Below, piece by piece: positions 1 through 5,620 of a stretch of 9,671 bases of DNA. Every line of letters begins with the position of its first letter. Positions within the stretch are counted from its first letter, which is position 1. The notes under the pieces are model-generated. The model searched no databases. It was not told the DNA's origin and saw only the letters and a program-made list of their open reading frames with translations. The stretch spans positions 1 through 9,671 of the forward strand of contig JAGLNY010000339.1 in assembly GCA_023139255.1 (NCBI GenBank), written 5' to 3'. The translations under genes and the position numbers were made by a program. The stretch is from Spirochaetales bacterium. Lineage in GTDB: Bacteria; Spirochaetota; Spirochaetia; JABMQR01.

Positions 1-783
1 ACTGCCTGAGACAGCAAAATGGGTACGGCCGTAAAGGATAAGAAAAGGAATTGTGACCAGGGTTGTCCCTGATGTGTTTATCAGCAGTAGGTACATCTGC
101 AGGTTTTTATCCTTCAGGACAGCATCGCGAAAAGTCTTAAAACGTTCCCGTATACTGATTTTCCGTTTTTCCGTCCCTGCAGGTTCCCGGATAAGCCAGA
201 ACCCGATAGTCCCGATCAGTAAAAGCCCGCCTGCTGAAATAAAGAGAATACTGTAGTTGGCCGGGTAGGGAAACAGGGCCAGCACTACTTTAACGAGAAG
301 TGCGGAAATAATAACCCCGACACTTGCTATCAGCTGCTTCAGGAGAAAAAATCGTTTTCTGCGTTCAGGCACAATTGCCCGGCCGAGAATATCCATATAG
401 GCAATACCGGCGAAGGAACCGCTGAAAGAAAATATTGTCATGATCCCGAGAATTACCAGGATCCTCCATTCACCTCCTGAATCATCCATACCAAGCAAAA
501 ACAGCCCGAGCAGGATAAGCGCAGAAACACGAAAATAGATCCCGGTAATGAGAAATCGCTTCTTTTTTTGGTACGGCAAAAGGATTCCGGCAAAAAATAG
601 CTGCATAAAGCTCGTGCCGCCGATCATTATCGCCGATAGTATTCCCAGATGTACTGATGAGCCCCCGGCCTCTGCAATCATATTAGGAACAACGGTATTT
701 ATATCTATAAAACTCATCGTCAGCGCCAGGAAAAGTGCATGGAATATAAATGCAAAAAAATTTCGATCAGACGCTTCTTTCAT
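1..783 (-). CDS. MFS transporter, N-terminal 261 residues (3' end beyond window)
   Basis: Reading the minus strand from the ATG at 783 gives an uninterrupted frame to the window edge. It starts MKEASDRNFFAFIFHALFLA and contains repeated hydrophobic segments (about residues 9-35, 45-70, 78-97, 107-128, 147-170, 174-196). A charged loop with REPAGTEKRK follows, and then another hydrophobic stretch near residues 235-255. This six-helix, basic central loop, further-helix layout is that of a major facilitator superfamily permease in the cytoplasmic membrane. A basic PERRKRF element after the fourth helix is typical of MFS cytoplasmic loops. The GGGG-containing sequence just upstream of the ATG can serve as the ribosome binding site. 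The gene diverges from the MarR-type regulator across about 150 bp of dense operator-like repeats, so co-regulation is likely. The substrate is not visible; export of the product of the neighbouring peptide/methyltransferase genes is an inference. The remaining half of the protein lies left of the window. Confidence 0.88.
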   Translation of the reverse strand, partial: MKEASDRNFFAFIFHALFLALTMSFIDINTVVPNMIAEAGGSSVHLGILSAIMIGGTSFMQLFFAGILLPYQKKKRFLITGIYFRVSALILLGLFLLGMDDSGGEWRILVILGIMTIFSFSGSFAGIAYMDILGRAIVPERRKRFFLLKQLIASVGVIISALLVKVVLALFPYPANYSILFISAGGLLLIGTIGFWLIREPAGTEKRKISIRERFKTFRDAVLKDKNLQMYLLLINTSGTTLVTIPFLILYGRTHFAVSGS

Positions 784-797
784 ATCAACCCCGTTTT

Positions 798-845
798 TTG
801 ACAATCTTAATATTATAATTTTTTTTCTTAATTTGTCTTGACAAT
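798..845. promoter_or_regulatory. Divergent promoter region with repeated TTGACAAT elements
   Basis: TTGACAAT occurs at 798-805 and 838-845, and its inverse ATTGTCAA at 864-871. On the plus strand, TTGACA (838-843), a 16-bp spacer and TTTAAT (860-865) form a good sigma-70-like promoter for the MarR gene, with transcription expected near 872. On the minus strand a perfect TATAAT lies at 817-812 and can serve the MFS gene, although its -35 is poor. TTGTC-TT-GACAA (833-844) is itself a palindrome. The repeated element could be a regulator site or simply reused promoter sequence. Confidence 0.6.
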
Positions 846-863
846 ATCGATAAAAATTGTTTA

Positions 864-898
864 ATTGTCAATAGCAACTATTGCTACTAGCAACTATT
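864..898. promoter_or_regulatory. Probable MarR-family operator array
   Basis: The 11-mer TAGCAACTATT occurs twice, at 872-882 and 888-898 (16-bp period). Within it are two overlapping palindromes: TAGCAA-CTA-TTGCTA (872-886) and TTGCTA-C-TAGCAA (881-893). Their position, immediately after the -10 TTTAAT and over the expected transcription start, is where an autoregulatory MarR dimer would block transcription. An inverse ATTGTCAA at 864-871 adjoins it. Binding by the adjacent MarR protein is inferred from position and symmetry. Confidence 0.6.
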
Positions 899-933
899 TG
901 ATAAAATTTAATAACCGGGAGAATTCAGAGAAT

Positions 934-1329
934 ATGATTGATGAAATTCTTGAATTAAAAAAACGGTGTAATTTCAGTGACGAAATCGGGAGAGCTTTCA
1001 ACGTGACTCAGGGGGAAGTATCTTGCATATCTATTATCGCAAGACACGAAACCCTTTCATCCAAAAACCTCTCCTCCCTTATGGAACTTTCCCCTTCACG
1101 CGGAAGCAGGATCATCAGCCAATTGATCAACCGGGATTTTATCATAGGAAAAACTGATAAGAATGACCGACGATATCTTTCCCTTTCACTTACTGAAATC
1201 GGTAGACAGTGCTACCGCGAAATCCTGGTAGAGAAAAGACGCTGTGAGGAGAGAATCCTTGCTGAACTCACTGAAAAACAGAAAAGAGCCGTACATGACG
1301 GACTAAATATACTTTTACAAGTTTTATAG
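934..1329 (+). CDS. MarR-family winged-helix transcriptional regulator
   Basis: The protein is 131 residues from the ATG at 934. The C-terminal half carries the MarR wing signature, a stretch of the type TDKNDRRYLSLSLTEIG, preceded by a recognition-helix region (LSSLMELSPSRGSRIISQLI) and followed by a long helical dimerisation tail. An in-frame TTG at 865 would add 23 residues, but it sits inside the promoter/operator palindromes, so I prefer 934, which has purine-rich GGGAGAATTCAGAG upstream. Four cysteines (C12, C31, one in RQCY, one in RRCE) leave room for thiol, metal or metalloid sensing, but no known binding motif is recognisable. It lies 12 nt upstream of the ArsM-like gene, so the two are probably co-transcribed, and it diverges from the MFS transporter. 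Its likely role is to repress itself, the methyltransferase and the MFS gene until an inducer is sensed; the inducer is unknown. Confidence 0.87.
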   Translation: MIDEILELKKRCNFSDEIGRAFNVTQGEVSCISIIARHETLSSKNLSSLMELSPSRGSRIISQLINRDFIIGKTDKNDRRYLSLSLTEIGRQCYREILVEKRRCEERILAELTEKQKRAVHDGLNILLQVL

Positions 1330-1341
1330 AAGGATAAAATA

Positions 1342-2013
1342 ATGATTACAGAAGTAAACAGTGCAATTAACCTGCGTTATTCCGGACTGGCTGAAACTAG
1401 CTGCTGTCTCTCCTGCGGCGGTGCAATAAGTCATAGTAAAGCGGCAGAAGGGGAAACATGTGTCGACCTGGGAAGCGGAAGGGGCACTGATGTTATCCGG
1501 CTGGCTGAAGCAGTAGGACCGGAAGGGTTTGTGTACGGTGTTGATCTATCTGAAGGAATGTTGAAAAAAGCTGAAAGAAATGCTGAGAAACTGGGTGTAA
1601 AAAATACTGCTTTTCTCAAGTCAAACCTTGAAACCATTCCTCTTGATGCTGAAATAGTGGATCTTGTCATATCTAACTGCACAATAAACCATGCTGACGA
1701 TAAGCAGACAGTGTGGAATGAAATTTTCAGGATCCTTAAAAAGTCCGGAAGATTTGTAGTAAGTGATATCTATTCACTGCAGCCGGTACCTGAAGAATAC
1801 AAAAATGACCCTGAGGCTGTTGCTGAATGCTGGGCTGGGTCTGTTACCAGGGAAATGTATGCTGACCAGCTGAAACGAGCTGGTTTCACAGACATACAGA
1901 TACTGGAGGAGAGCAACCCGTACCCAAAAGGGGAAATTGAAGTTGCCAGCTGGACGATTCTGGGGATTAAACCCTCCGGATGTTCTTGCAGCTGCCAAAA
2001 TAAGTCAAAATAA
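1342..2013 (+). CDS. ArsM-like SAM-dependent methyltransferase (223 aa) with Cys-rich ends
   Basis: This is a class I Rossmann methyltransferase. Motif I is VDLGSGRGTD (41-50), motif II GVDLS (66-70), and the later motifs include DLVISNCTINH (107-117) and ILKKSGRFVVSDIY (131-144). The SNCTIN and AECWAG (161-166) segments match the family of arsenite S-adenosylmethyltransferases. The cysteines C113 and C163 are 50 residues apart, the spacing of the conserved arsenic-binding pair in characterised ArsM as I remember it (C174/C224). C25 in a CxxCGG-like N-terminal segment (C21, C22, C25) may supply the third ligand. The protein is shorter than classical ArsM (usually about 260-380 residues), lacks the usual N-terminal region, and ends in an unusual CSCSC tail (C214, C216, C218). 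Ribosome binding site AAGGA lies before the ATG. The substrate may be As(III), another chalcogen or metalloid, or a thiol of the nearby Cys peptide; sequence alone cannot decide. Confidence 0.82.
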   Translation: MITEVNSAINLRYSGLAETSCCLSCGGAISHSKAAEGETCVDLGSGRGTDVIRLAEAVGPEGFVYGVDLSEGMLKKAERNAEKLGVKNTAFLKSNLETIPLDAEIVDLVISNCTINHADDKQTVWNEIFRILKKSGRFVVSDIYSLQPVPEEYKNDPEAVAECWAGSVTREMYADQLKRAGFTDIQILEESNPYPKGEIEVASWTILGIKPSGCSCSCQNKSK

Positions 2014-2032
2014 TTGTTGATTGTTTTGACTT
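2002..2032 (+). terminator. Hairpin at the end of the methyltransferase gene, weak terminator or promoter-associated repeat
   Basis: AAGTCAAAA (2002-2010) and TTTTGACTT (2024-2032) form a perfect 9-bp inverted repeat spanning the stop codon, with a 13-nt loop. The sequence after it is T-rich but interrupted (TTAAAGTTTTTTG), so termination would be weak. The right arm also contains the TTGACT -35 of the next promoter, so the repeat may instead be an operator. Confidence 0.4.
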
Positions 2033-2065
2033 TTAAAGTTTTTTGCATTTAATAGAAATTCTATT
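2026..2065 (+). promoter_or_regulatory. Putative promoter of the peptide gene with overlapping palindrome
   Basis: TTGACT (2026-2031), a 16-bp spacer and TTTAAT (2048-2053) each match the sigma-70 consensus at five of six positions. They repeat the architecture of the promoter in front of the MarR gene (TTGACA, 16 bp, TTTAAT). A palindrome AATAGAA-A-TTCTATT (2051-2065) covers the -10 and expected start and could be an operator. This would give the peptide an mRNA independent of the marR-methyltransferase transcript, with a leader of about 95 nt. Confidence 0.5.
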
Positions 2066-2093
2066 GGGTATTAAAAACTTTTAATCTGTCTGT

Positions 2094-2127
2094 AGCACTT
2101 TTCAAAAATAAATTTTGAAAAGTTGCT
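2094..2127 (+). promoter_or_regulatory. Leader hairpin upstream of the peptide start
   Basis: ACTTTTCAAAA (2097-2107) and TTTTGAAAAGT (2113-2123) are a perfect 11-bp inverted repeat with a 5-nt ATAAA loop. The stem extends by AGC/GCT across a one-base bulge. A run of six T follows at 2132-2137, immediately before the AGGAGG ribosome binding site. It could be an A/U-rich terminator or attenuator, an mRNA-stabilising 5' structure, or a protein-binding site. No known riboswitch class is recognisable. Confidence 0.45.
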
Positions 2128-2154
2128 CAAATTTTTTGTGAGGAGGTTTTGTTT

Positions 2155-2250
2155 ATGAGATCACTTGTCAACAAGAAACCTGCTAATCAGAAAGCCGTAG
2201 CTCAATGCTGCGCAAAGAATTCTGTAGTAGTGGCAGGTTGTCACGACTAA
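2155..2250 (+). CDS. 31-residue Cys-containing peptide, putative RiPP precursor
   Basis: The frame is ATG at 2155 to TAA at 2248-2250, with a perfect AGGAGG (2141-2146) eight bases before the start, which makes translation very likely. The N-terminal 17 residues are basic and polar (four Lys/Arg, two Asn, two Gln) and lack a signal peptide. The C-terminal 14 residues read CCAKNSVVVAGCHD, placing C18, C19 and C29 around a Val-rich centre and ending in His-Asp. A basic leader plus a short Cys-bearing core directly before a radical SAM/SPASM gene is the standard layout of a radical-SAM RiPP such as a sactipeptide or ranthipeptide. A strong terminator separates the two genes. The cysteines might be thioether cross-linked, methylated or used to bind a metal or metalloid; none of this is proven. 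Alternatively it could be a small metal-binding or chaperone-like peptide. I do not recognise a described family. Confidence 0.72.
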   Translation: MRSLVNKKPANQKAVAQCCAKNSVVVAGCHD

Positions 2251-2257
2251 GATTCCT

Positions 2258-2305
2258 GGATGTTTGTACCCGTGCCTTAAAACCCGGGTGCAAACTCCTT
2301 TTTTT
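2258..2305 (+). terminator. Intrinsic terminator/attenuator between peptide and maturase genes
   Basis: The left arm (2258-2272) and right arm (2285-2298) pair as GGA(T)GTTTGTACCCG with CGGGTGCAAACTCC, giving about 14 pairs with one G-U and one bulged T. The loop is 12 nt and seven T follow (2299-2305). It is the best terminator in the window. Partial read-through would yield much more peptide mRNA than maturase mRNA. Confidence 0.85.
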
Positions 2306-2333
2306 ACTTTCACATTCATAAAAAGGAATAATA

Positions 2334-3653
2334 ATGGAACTGTCTAAACATAACATATTCGGCAAACTGAAAGACTCAGAAAATTATTTTATAGTAAACC
2401 CGCTGACAAAACAGGCGGATATTCTCTCAACCGAAAAAGCAAATGAACTGAAAACAGGAAATTATACTGATATTGAAGAGTATAAAGAAAAAGGATACTT
2501 AACAGATCCTGCAGAGGAGAAAAAACTCTACACCCGGGAATACCTCGATTTTATAGACACCAGGGACTCTGACGAAATTCAGATTTTTTATGTCCCCACC
2601 TACTTCTGCAACTTCGCCTGTACCTACTGTTATCAGGAAGGGTATGAACATACAACCGAGATGGAACAACCGGAAGTAATTGACGCATTTTTTTCCTACA
2701 TTGATAGAGAGTTTGCCGGAAGAAAAAAGTATATAACCGTTTTCGGCGGGGAACCTCTTCTCCCGGGAAAATCCCCAAAAGCTAATATTATGCACCTCGT
2801 CCGTGAGGCAGAAAAACGTTCTCTTGGCCTTGCTTTCGTAACCAATGGATATGCACTGAAAAGTTATATTCCCATCCTGAAACAAGGATTCGTGCGTGAA
2901 ATACAGGTAACACTGGACGGCCCGGAAGAAATCCACAATAAACGAAGAATGCTCAAGGGTGGAAACGGAACATTCAACCAGGCAGTAGAGGGAATAGATG
3001 CAGCACTTGAGGCAGGAATGCCAATCAACCTCCGCGTTGTAGTGGATCGTGAAAACATGCCCTATCTTGGTGAGCTTGCGGATTTCGCAATCGAAAAAGG
3101 CTGGACTGCCAACCCCCTTTTCAAAACGCAATTGGGGAGAAATTACGAACTTCATTTCTGTCAATCGGATCAATCAAAATTGTATGATAGAGTTAGCCTT
3201 TACGAGGATGTATATACACTTATAAAAAATCAGCCGCAGTTTTTGGAGTTCCACCGCCCAGCTTTCTCAATAGCAAAATTTATTTTTGAGAACAGCTCAC
3301 TGCCTAACCCGCTCTTTGATTCCTGCCCGGCATGTAAAACAGAATGGGTATTTGATTTTACCGGACGCATCTATTCCTGCACAGCAACAGTAGGAAAAGA
3401 CGATGAATCACTTGGGACTTTCTATCCAGCAGTTACTCGGAAGGATGAGATCATAGAGCAGTGGGAGGAACGGGATGTTACCACTATACCTGAATGTGCA
3501 GGATGTTCCCTGCAGCTGGCTTGCGGAGGCGGCTGCGGCTCTGTGGCAAAGAATGCCACCGGCAGGATACAGTCCCCGGACTGCAGACCTGTGCACGAGA
3601 TGATGAGTATGGGATTGTCACTGTATTTTGAACAACAAGAACAGGAGAAGTAG
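2334..3653 (+). CDS. Radical SAM/SPASM protein, probable peptide maturase
   Basis: The protein has 439 residues. The radical SAM cluster motif CNFACTYC (C92, C96, C99) is the canonical CxxxCxxC, with FGGEP (137-141) as the SAM-binding GGE element. The C-terminal SPASM region has C331, C334, C349 (preceded by GRIYS, matching Gx4C), C388, C391, C397, C401 and C417. The CxxCx5CxxxC core and the final Cys are intact, enough for two auxiliary 4Fe-4S clusters. Residues 1-80 precede the barrel and begin LSKHNIFGKL; such N-terminal extensions often contact the leader peptide in RiPP maturases, but I cannot confirm an RRE domain. Ribosome binding site AAAGGAA lies before the ATG. The gene follows the 31-residue Cys peptide and its terminator and precedes the Trx/TrxR fusion by 5 nt. 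The likely reaction is cross-linking or another radical modification of the peptide. An anaerobic sulfatase-maturase-like role is less likely, as no sulfatase is nearby. Confidence 0.88.
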   Translation: MELSKHNIFGKLKDSENYFIVNPLTKQADILSTEKANELKTGNYTDIEEYKEKGYLTDPAEEKKLYTREYLDFIDTRDSDEIQIFYVPTYFCNFACTYCYQEGYEHTTEMEQPEVIDAFFSYIDREFAGRKKYITVFGGEPLLPGKSPKANIMHLVREAEKRSLGLAFVTNGYALKSYIPILKQGFVREIQVTLDGPEEIHNKRRMLKGGNGTFNQAVEGIDAALEAGMPINLRVVVDRENMPYLGELADFAIEKGWTANPLFKTQLGRNYELHFCQSDQSKLYDRVSLYEDVYTLIKNQPQFLEFHRPAFSIAKFIFENSSLPNPLFDSCPACKTEWVFDFTGRIYSCTATVGKDDESLGTFYPAVTRKDEIIEQWEERDVTTIPECAGCSLQLACGGGCGSVAKNATGRIQSPDCRPVHEMMSMGLSLYFEQQEQEK

Positions 3654-3658
3654 ATAAA

Positions 3659-4939
3659 ATGGCAAAATTAATAAAAGAAATTAATGCAGAAGATTACAAA
3701 AATGAAGTTCTGGCTCAACCCAGGGCTGTCGTGGATTTTTATTCAACCGAATGTCCTCCCTGCGAAGCCCTGGCTGCTAAATATGAGGCACTTAGTGAAA
3801 TTTACGGTGAAGATATTCCTTTTTTGAAGATATTCCGTCAAGGAAACAGGGAACTAGCTACAAATCTTGATATTATCGGCTCTCCAACCGTAATTTTCTA
3901 TGAAAACGGTAAAATTGTAGGCGACCGGTTAACAGGGGGTATTAAACGCTCAGATTTGATGAGAAATCTCGATGCCCTCCTTACAGAGAATGAAAAAGCC
4001 TCAAACCATGCAAAGATACAAAAATACGAGACCGGGACGGACGTTATCGTACTCGGTGGAGGCCCGGCCGGCCTTACTGCCGGAATTTACCTAACCCAGG
4101 CCCATGTTAAAACAATTCTCGTTGATACAGCCCTTCCCGGAGGATATGTATCAACTACACATCTTGTCTCCAACTACCCCGGTTTTATTGAGCCGCAGCA
4201 GGGGTTCATGCTCTCTCACTACATGAGTGAGCAGGCAAAGGCCAACGGTGTTGAGTTCAGGGTTGCTGTTGAGGTGAACGATGTAGATCTGGAAAATAAA
4301 ACCGTGACAATAGACGGTGTAGAAACCATCAAAGCCAAAAAAATAGTTATAGCAACCGGTTCCCGCCCAAAACCACTGGGTCTTCCCGGGGAAAAAGAGT
4401 ATGGCGGAAACGGAATTTCCTACTGTGCTACTTGTGATGCAAAATATTTTCAGGATAAAGAAGTTGTAGTAATCGGCGGCGGTAATTCGGCAATTGAGGA
4501 AGCTCTGTTCATCTCGAAATTTGTAAAAAAACTTACCATTGTACATCAATTTGATAATTTCCAGGCTAACAAGGTTGCCCAGGAAAAATTAAAGAGTCTG
4601 GATAATGTAGAAATACTTCTCGAGCATGAACCGCGCGAATTCAAAAAATACGGCACTATGGATATGGGTGTAGTTGTTGAGGACCTGAAATCTGGTGAAC
4701 GTAAGGAACTTAAGACAAACGGTATCTTTGTCTTTGTCGGGTTCCTACCAAACATAGAAGTTTTTGGGGAAACTCTTGGGGTTGATCAGTGGGGTTACCT
4801 GACAACTAATGATGAGATGGAAACCAGTATTGATGGTGTATATGCGGTAGGTGATGTAAAAACAAAAGCATACCGACAGATAACCACTGCTGTTGCTGAC
4901 GGTACCATTGCGGCTATTGCCATTTCTAAAAACATGTAG
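3659..4939 (+). CDS. Thioredoxin-thioredoxin reductase fusion
   Basis: The protein has 426 residues and two domains. Residues 1-110 are a thioredoxin fold with active site CPPC (C32-C35) in place of the usual CGPC, and a cis-proline at GSPT (P76). After a linker (111-125), residues 126-426 are a TrxB-type flavoprotein: FAD-binding GGGPAG (133-138), redox CATC (C256-C259), second nucleotide motif GGGNSA (273-278) and the C-terminal FAD motif with VGDV (397-400). The classical NADPH-specificity stretch HRRDxFRA is replaced by HQFDNFQA (296-303), losing the two arginines that bind the 2'-phosphate, so NADH or another electron donor is plausible. In the fusion, electrons would pass from the flavin to CATC and then to the attached CPPC. 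It lies 5 nt after the SPASM gene, so it is translationally linked, suggesting it keeps the peptide or enzyme cysteines reduced. The substrate link is inferred. Confidence 0.92.
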   Translation: MAKLIKEINAEDYKNEVLAQPRAVVDFYSTECPPCEALAAKYEALSEIYGEDIPFLKIFRQGNRELATNLDIIGSPTVIFYENGKIVGDRLTGGIKRSDLMRNLDALLTENEKASNHAKIQKYETGTDVIVLGGGPAGLTAGIYLTQAHVKTILVDTALPGGYVSTTHLVSNYPGFIEPQQGFMLSHYMSEQAKANGVEFRVAVEVNDVDLENKTVTIDGVETIKAKKIVIATGSRPKPLGLPGEKEYGGNGISYCATCDAKYFQDKEVVVIGGGNSAIEEALFISKFVKKLTIVHQFDNFQANKVAQEKLKSLDNVEILLEHEPREFKKYGTMDMGVVVEDLKSGERKELKTNGIFVFVGFLPNIEVFGETLGVDQWGYLTTNDEMETSIDGVYAVGDVKTKAYRQITTAVADGTIAAIAISKNM

Positions 4940-4961
4940 GTTTTTATAAAGGGATACAGAA

Positions 4962-5519
4962 ATGAACTGTTTAACCTGTAAAGCTAAATCCTGCTGCGGG
5001 GCTGTTTCCTGCGGCGCAGAAAAATTTGACCTTGATGAGCAATTGAGCGTATATCACGAAAAGGATACCCAACAAATCGTGCAGGCAGCAGCGAAACTTG
5101 TTGATAATGGCCGTGCGGGAACGCTTTCACGTATTGAGGAACTTGTCGAGTTTGCACAGTTAATGAATTATCAGAAAATCGGCCTTGCCTATTGTTACGG
5201 TATGGAAGGTATTGCTGAGACTGTGCGTGATATATTTTCTGCAAAGGGACTAAAAACGATTGGTGTGTGCTGTACAGTAGGCGGTGTCCGTCAGAATGAG
5301 ATCAACAAAGAAAGTACACTTCCCGGTGTATCCTGCAGCCCGCTTAATCAGGCAGCACAACTGAACCAGGAAAATGTCGACCTTGCTGTGGTAATTGGTC
5401 TTTGTATGGGTCACGATATTCTTTTTCACAGGGAATTTACAGGCGATGTAACAACTCTGATTGTAAAAGACAGACCGAATAATCATGCACCGATGAAAGG
5501 GATTGAAAATTATTCCTGA
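4962..5519 (+). CDS. DUF1847 cysteine-rich protein
   Basis: The protein has 185 residues. The N-terminus has five cysteines in the first 17 residues (C3, C6, C11, C12, C17), a probable metal site. Further conserved-looking motifs are SRIEELVEFA, KIGLAYCYG, TIGVCCTVGG, GVSCSPLNQA, VIGLCMGHD and the terminal region VKDRPNNHAPMKG. These match the DUF1847 family of putative metal-binding proteins found mostly in anaerobes; no biochemical function is known to me. There is no signal peptide or membrane segment, so it should be cytoplasmic. It starts 22 nt after the Trx/TrxR fusion with a purine-rich AAAGGG upstream and appears to close the operon. Its abundant thiols, in a series already containing an ArsM-like enzyme, a Cys peptide and a dithiol reductase, point to shared thiol or metal chemistry. 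No convincing terminator follows it. Confidence 0.85.
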   Translation: MNCLTCKAKSCCGAVSCGAEKFDLDEQLSVYHEKDTQQIVQAAAKLVDNGRAGTLSRIEELVEFAQLMNYQKIGLAYCYGMEGIAETVRDIFSAKGLKTIGVCCTVGGVRQNEINKESTLPGVSCSPLNQAAQLNQENVDLAVVIGLCMGHDILFHREFTGDVTTLIVKDRPNNHAPMKGIENYS

Positions 5520-5564
5520 TTTGATTCATGACTGACAACTGCCTCAAATATAATCACTATAAGG

Positions 5565-5620
5565 TTGCATTTGAACCATTTCTATACTATAATTGAACCA
5601 TGGGGGCGAACCATGGGTTC
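5565..5620 (+). promoter_or_regulatory. Promoter and operator repeats of the first VapBC module
   Basis: TTGCAT (5565-5570), a 17-bp spacer and TATAAT (5588-5593) form the likely promoter. GAACCAT occurs three times, at 5573-5579, 5595-5601 and 5608-5614; the first two are extended to TTGAACCAT and are 22 bp apart. The third is part of a palindrome GAACC-ATG-GGTTC (5608-5620) centred on the start codon. These sites cover the promoter spacer, the start of transcription and the initiation codon, fitting autorepression by a ribbon-helix-helix antitoxin. Confidence 0.6.

Noticed and set aside
548..841. 97-residue plus-strand open frame in the MFS region
   Set aside because: The minus-strand translation gives continuous transmembrane helices, so this frame is antisense to a real gene.
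865..933. TTG-initiated 23-residue N-terminal extension of the MarR protein
   Set aside because: It would be encoded by the -10 element and operator palindromes, with transcription expected to start at about 872, and has no ribosome binding site.
2155..2250. Selenocysteine or class II bacteriocin interpretation of the short peptide
   Set aside because: There is no in-frame UGA and no double-glycine leader cleavage site; the linked SPASM enzyme fits a radical SAM-modified peptide better.
2499..3173. 224-residue minus-strand open frame opposite the SPASM gene
   Set aside because: It is an antisense shadow: the plus strand encodes intact radical SAM motifs there, and the minus frame shows no recognisable domain or translation signal.
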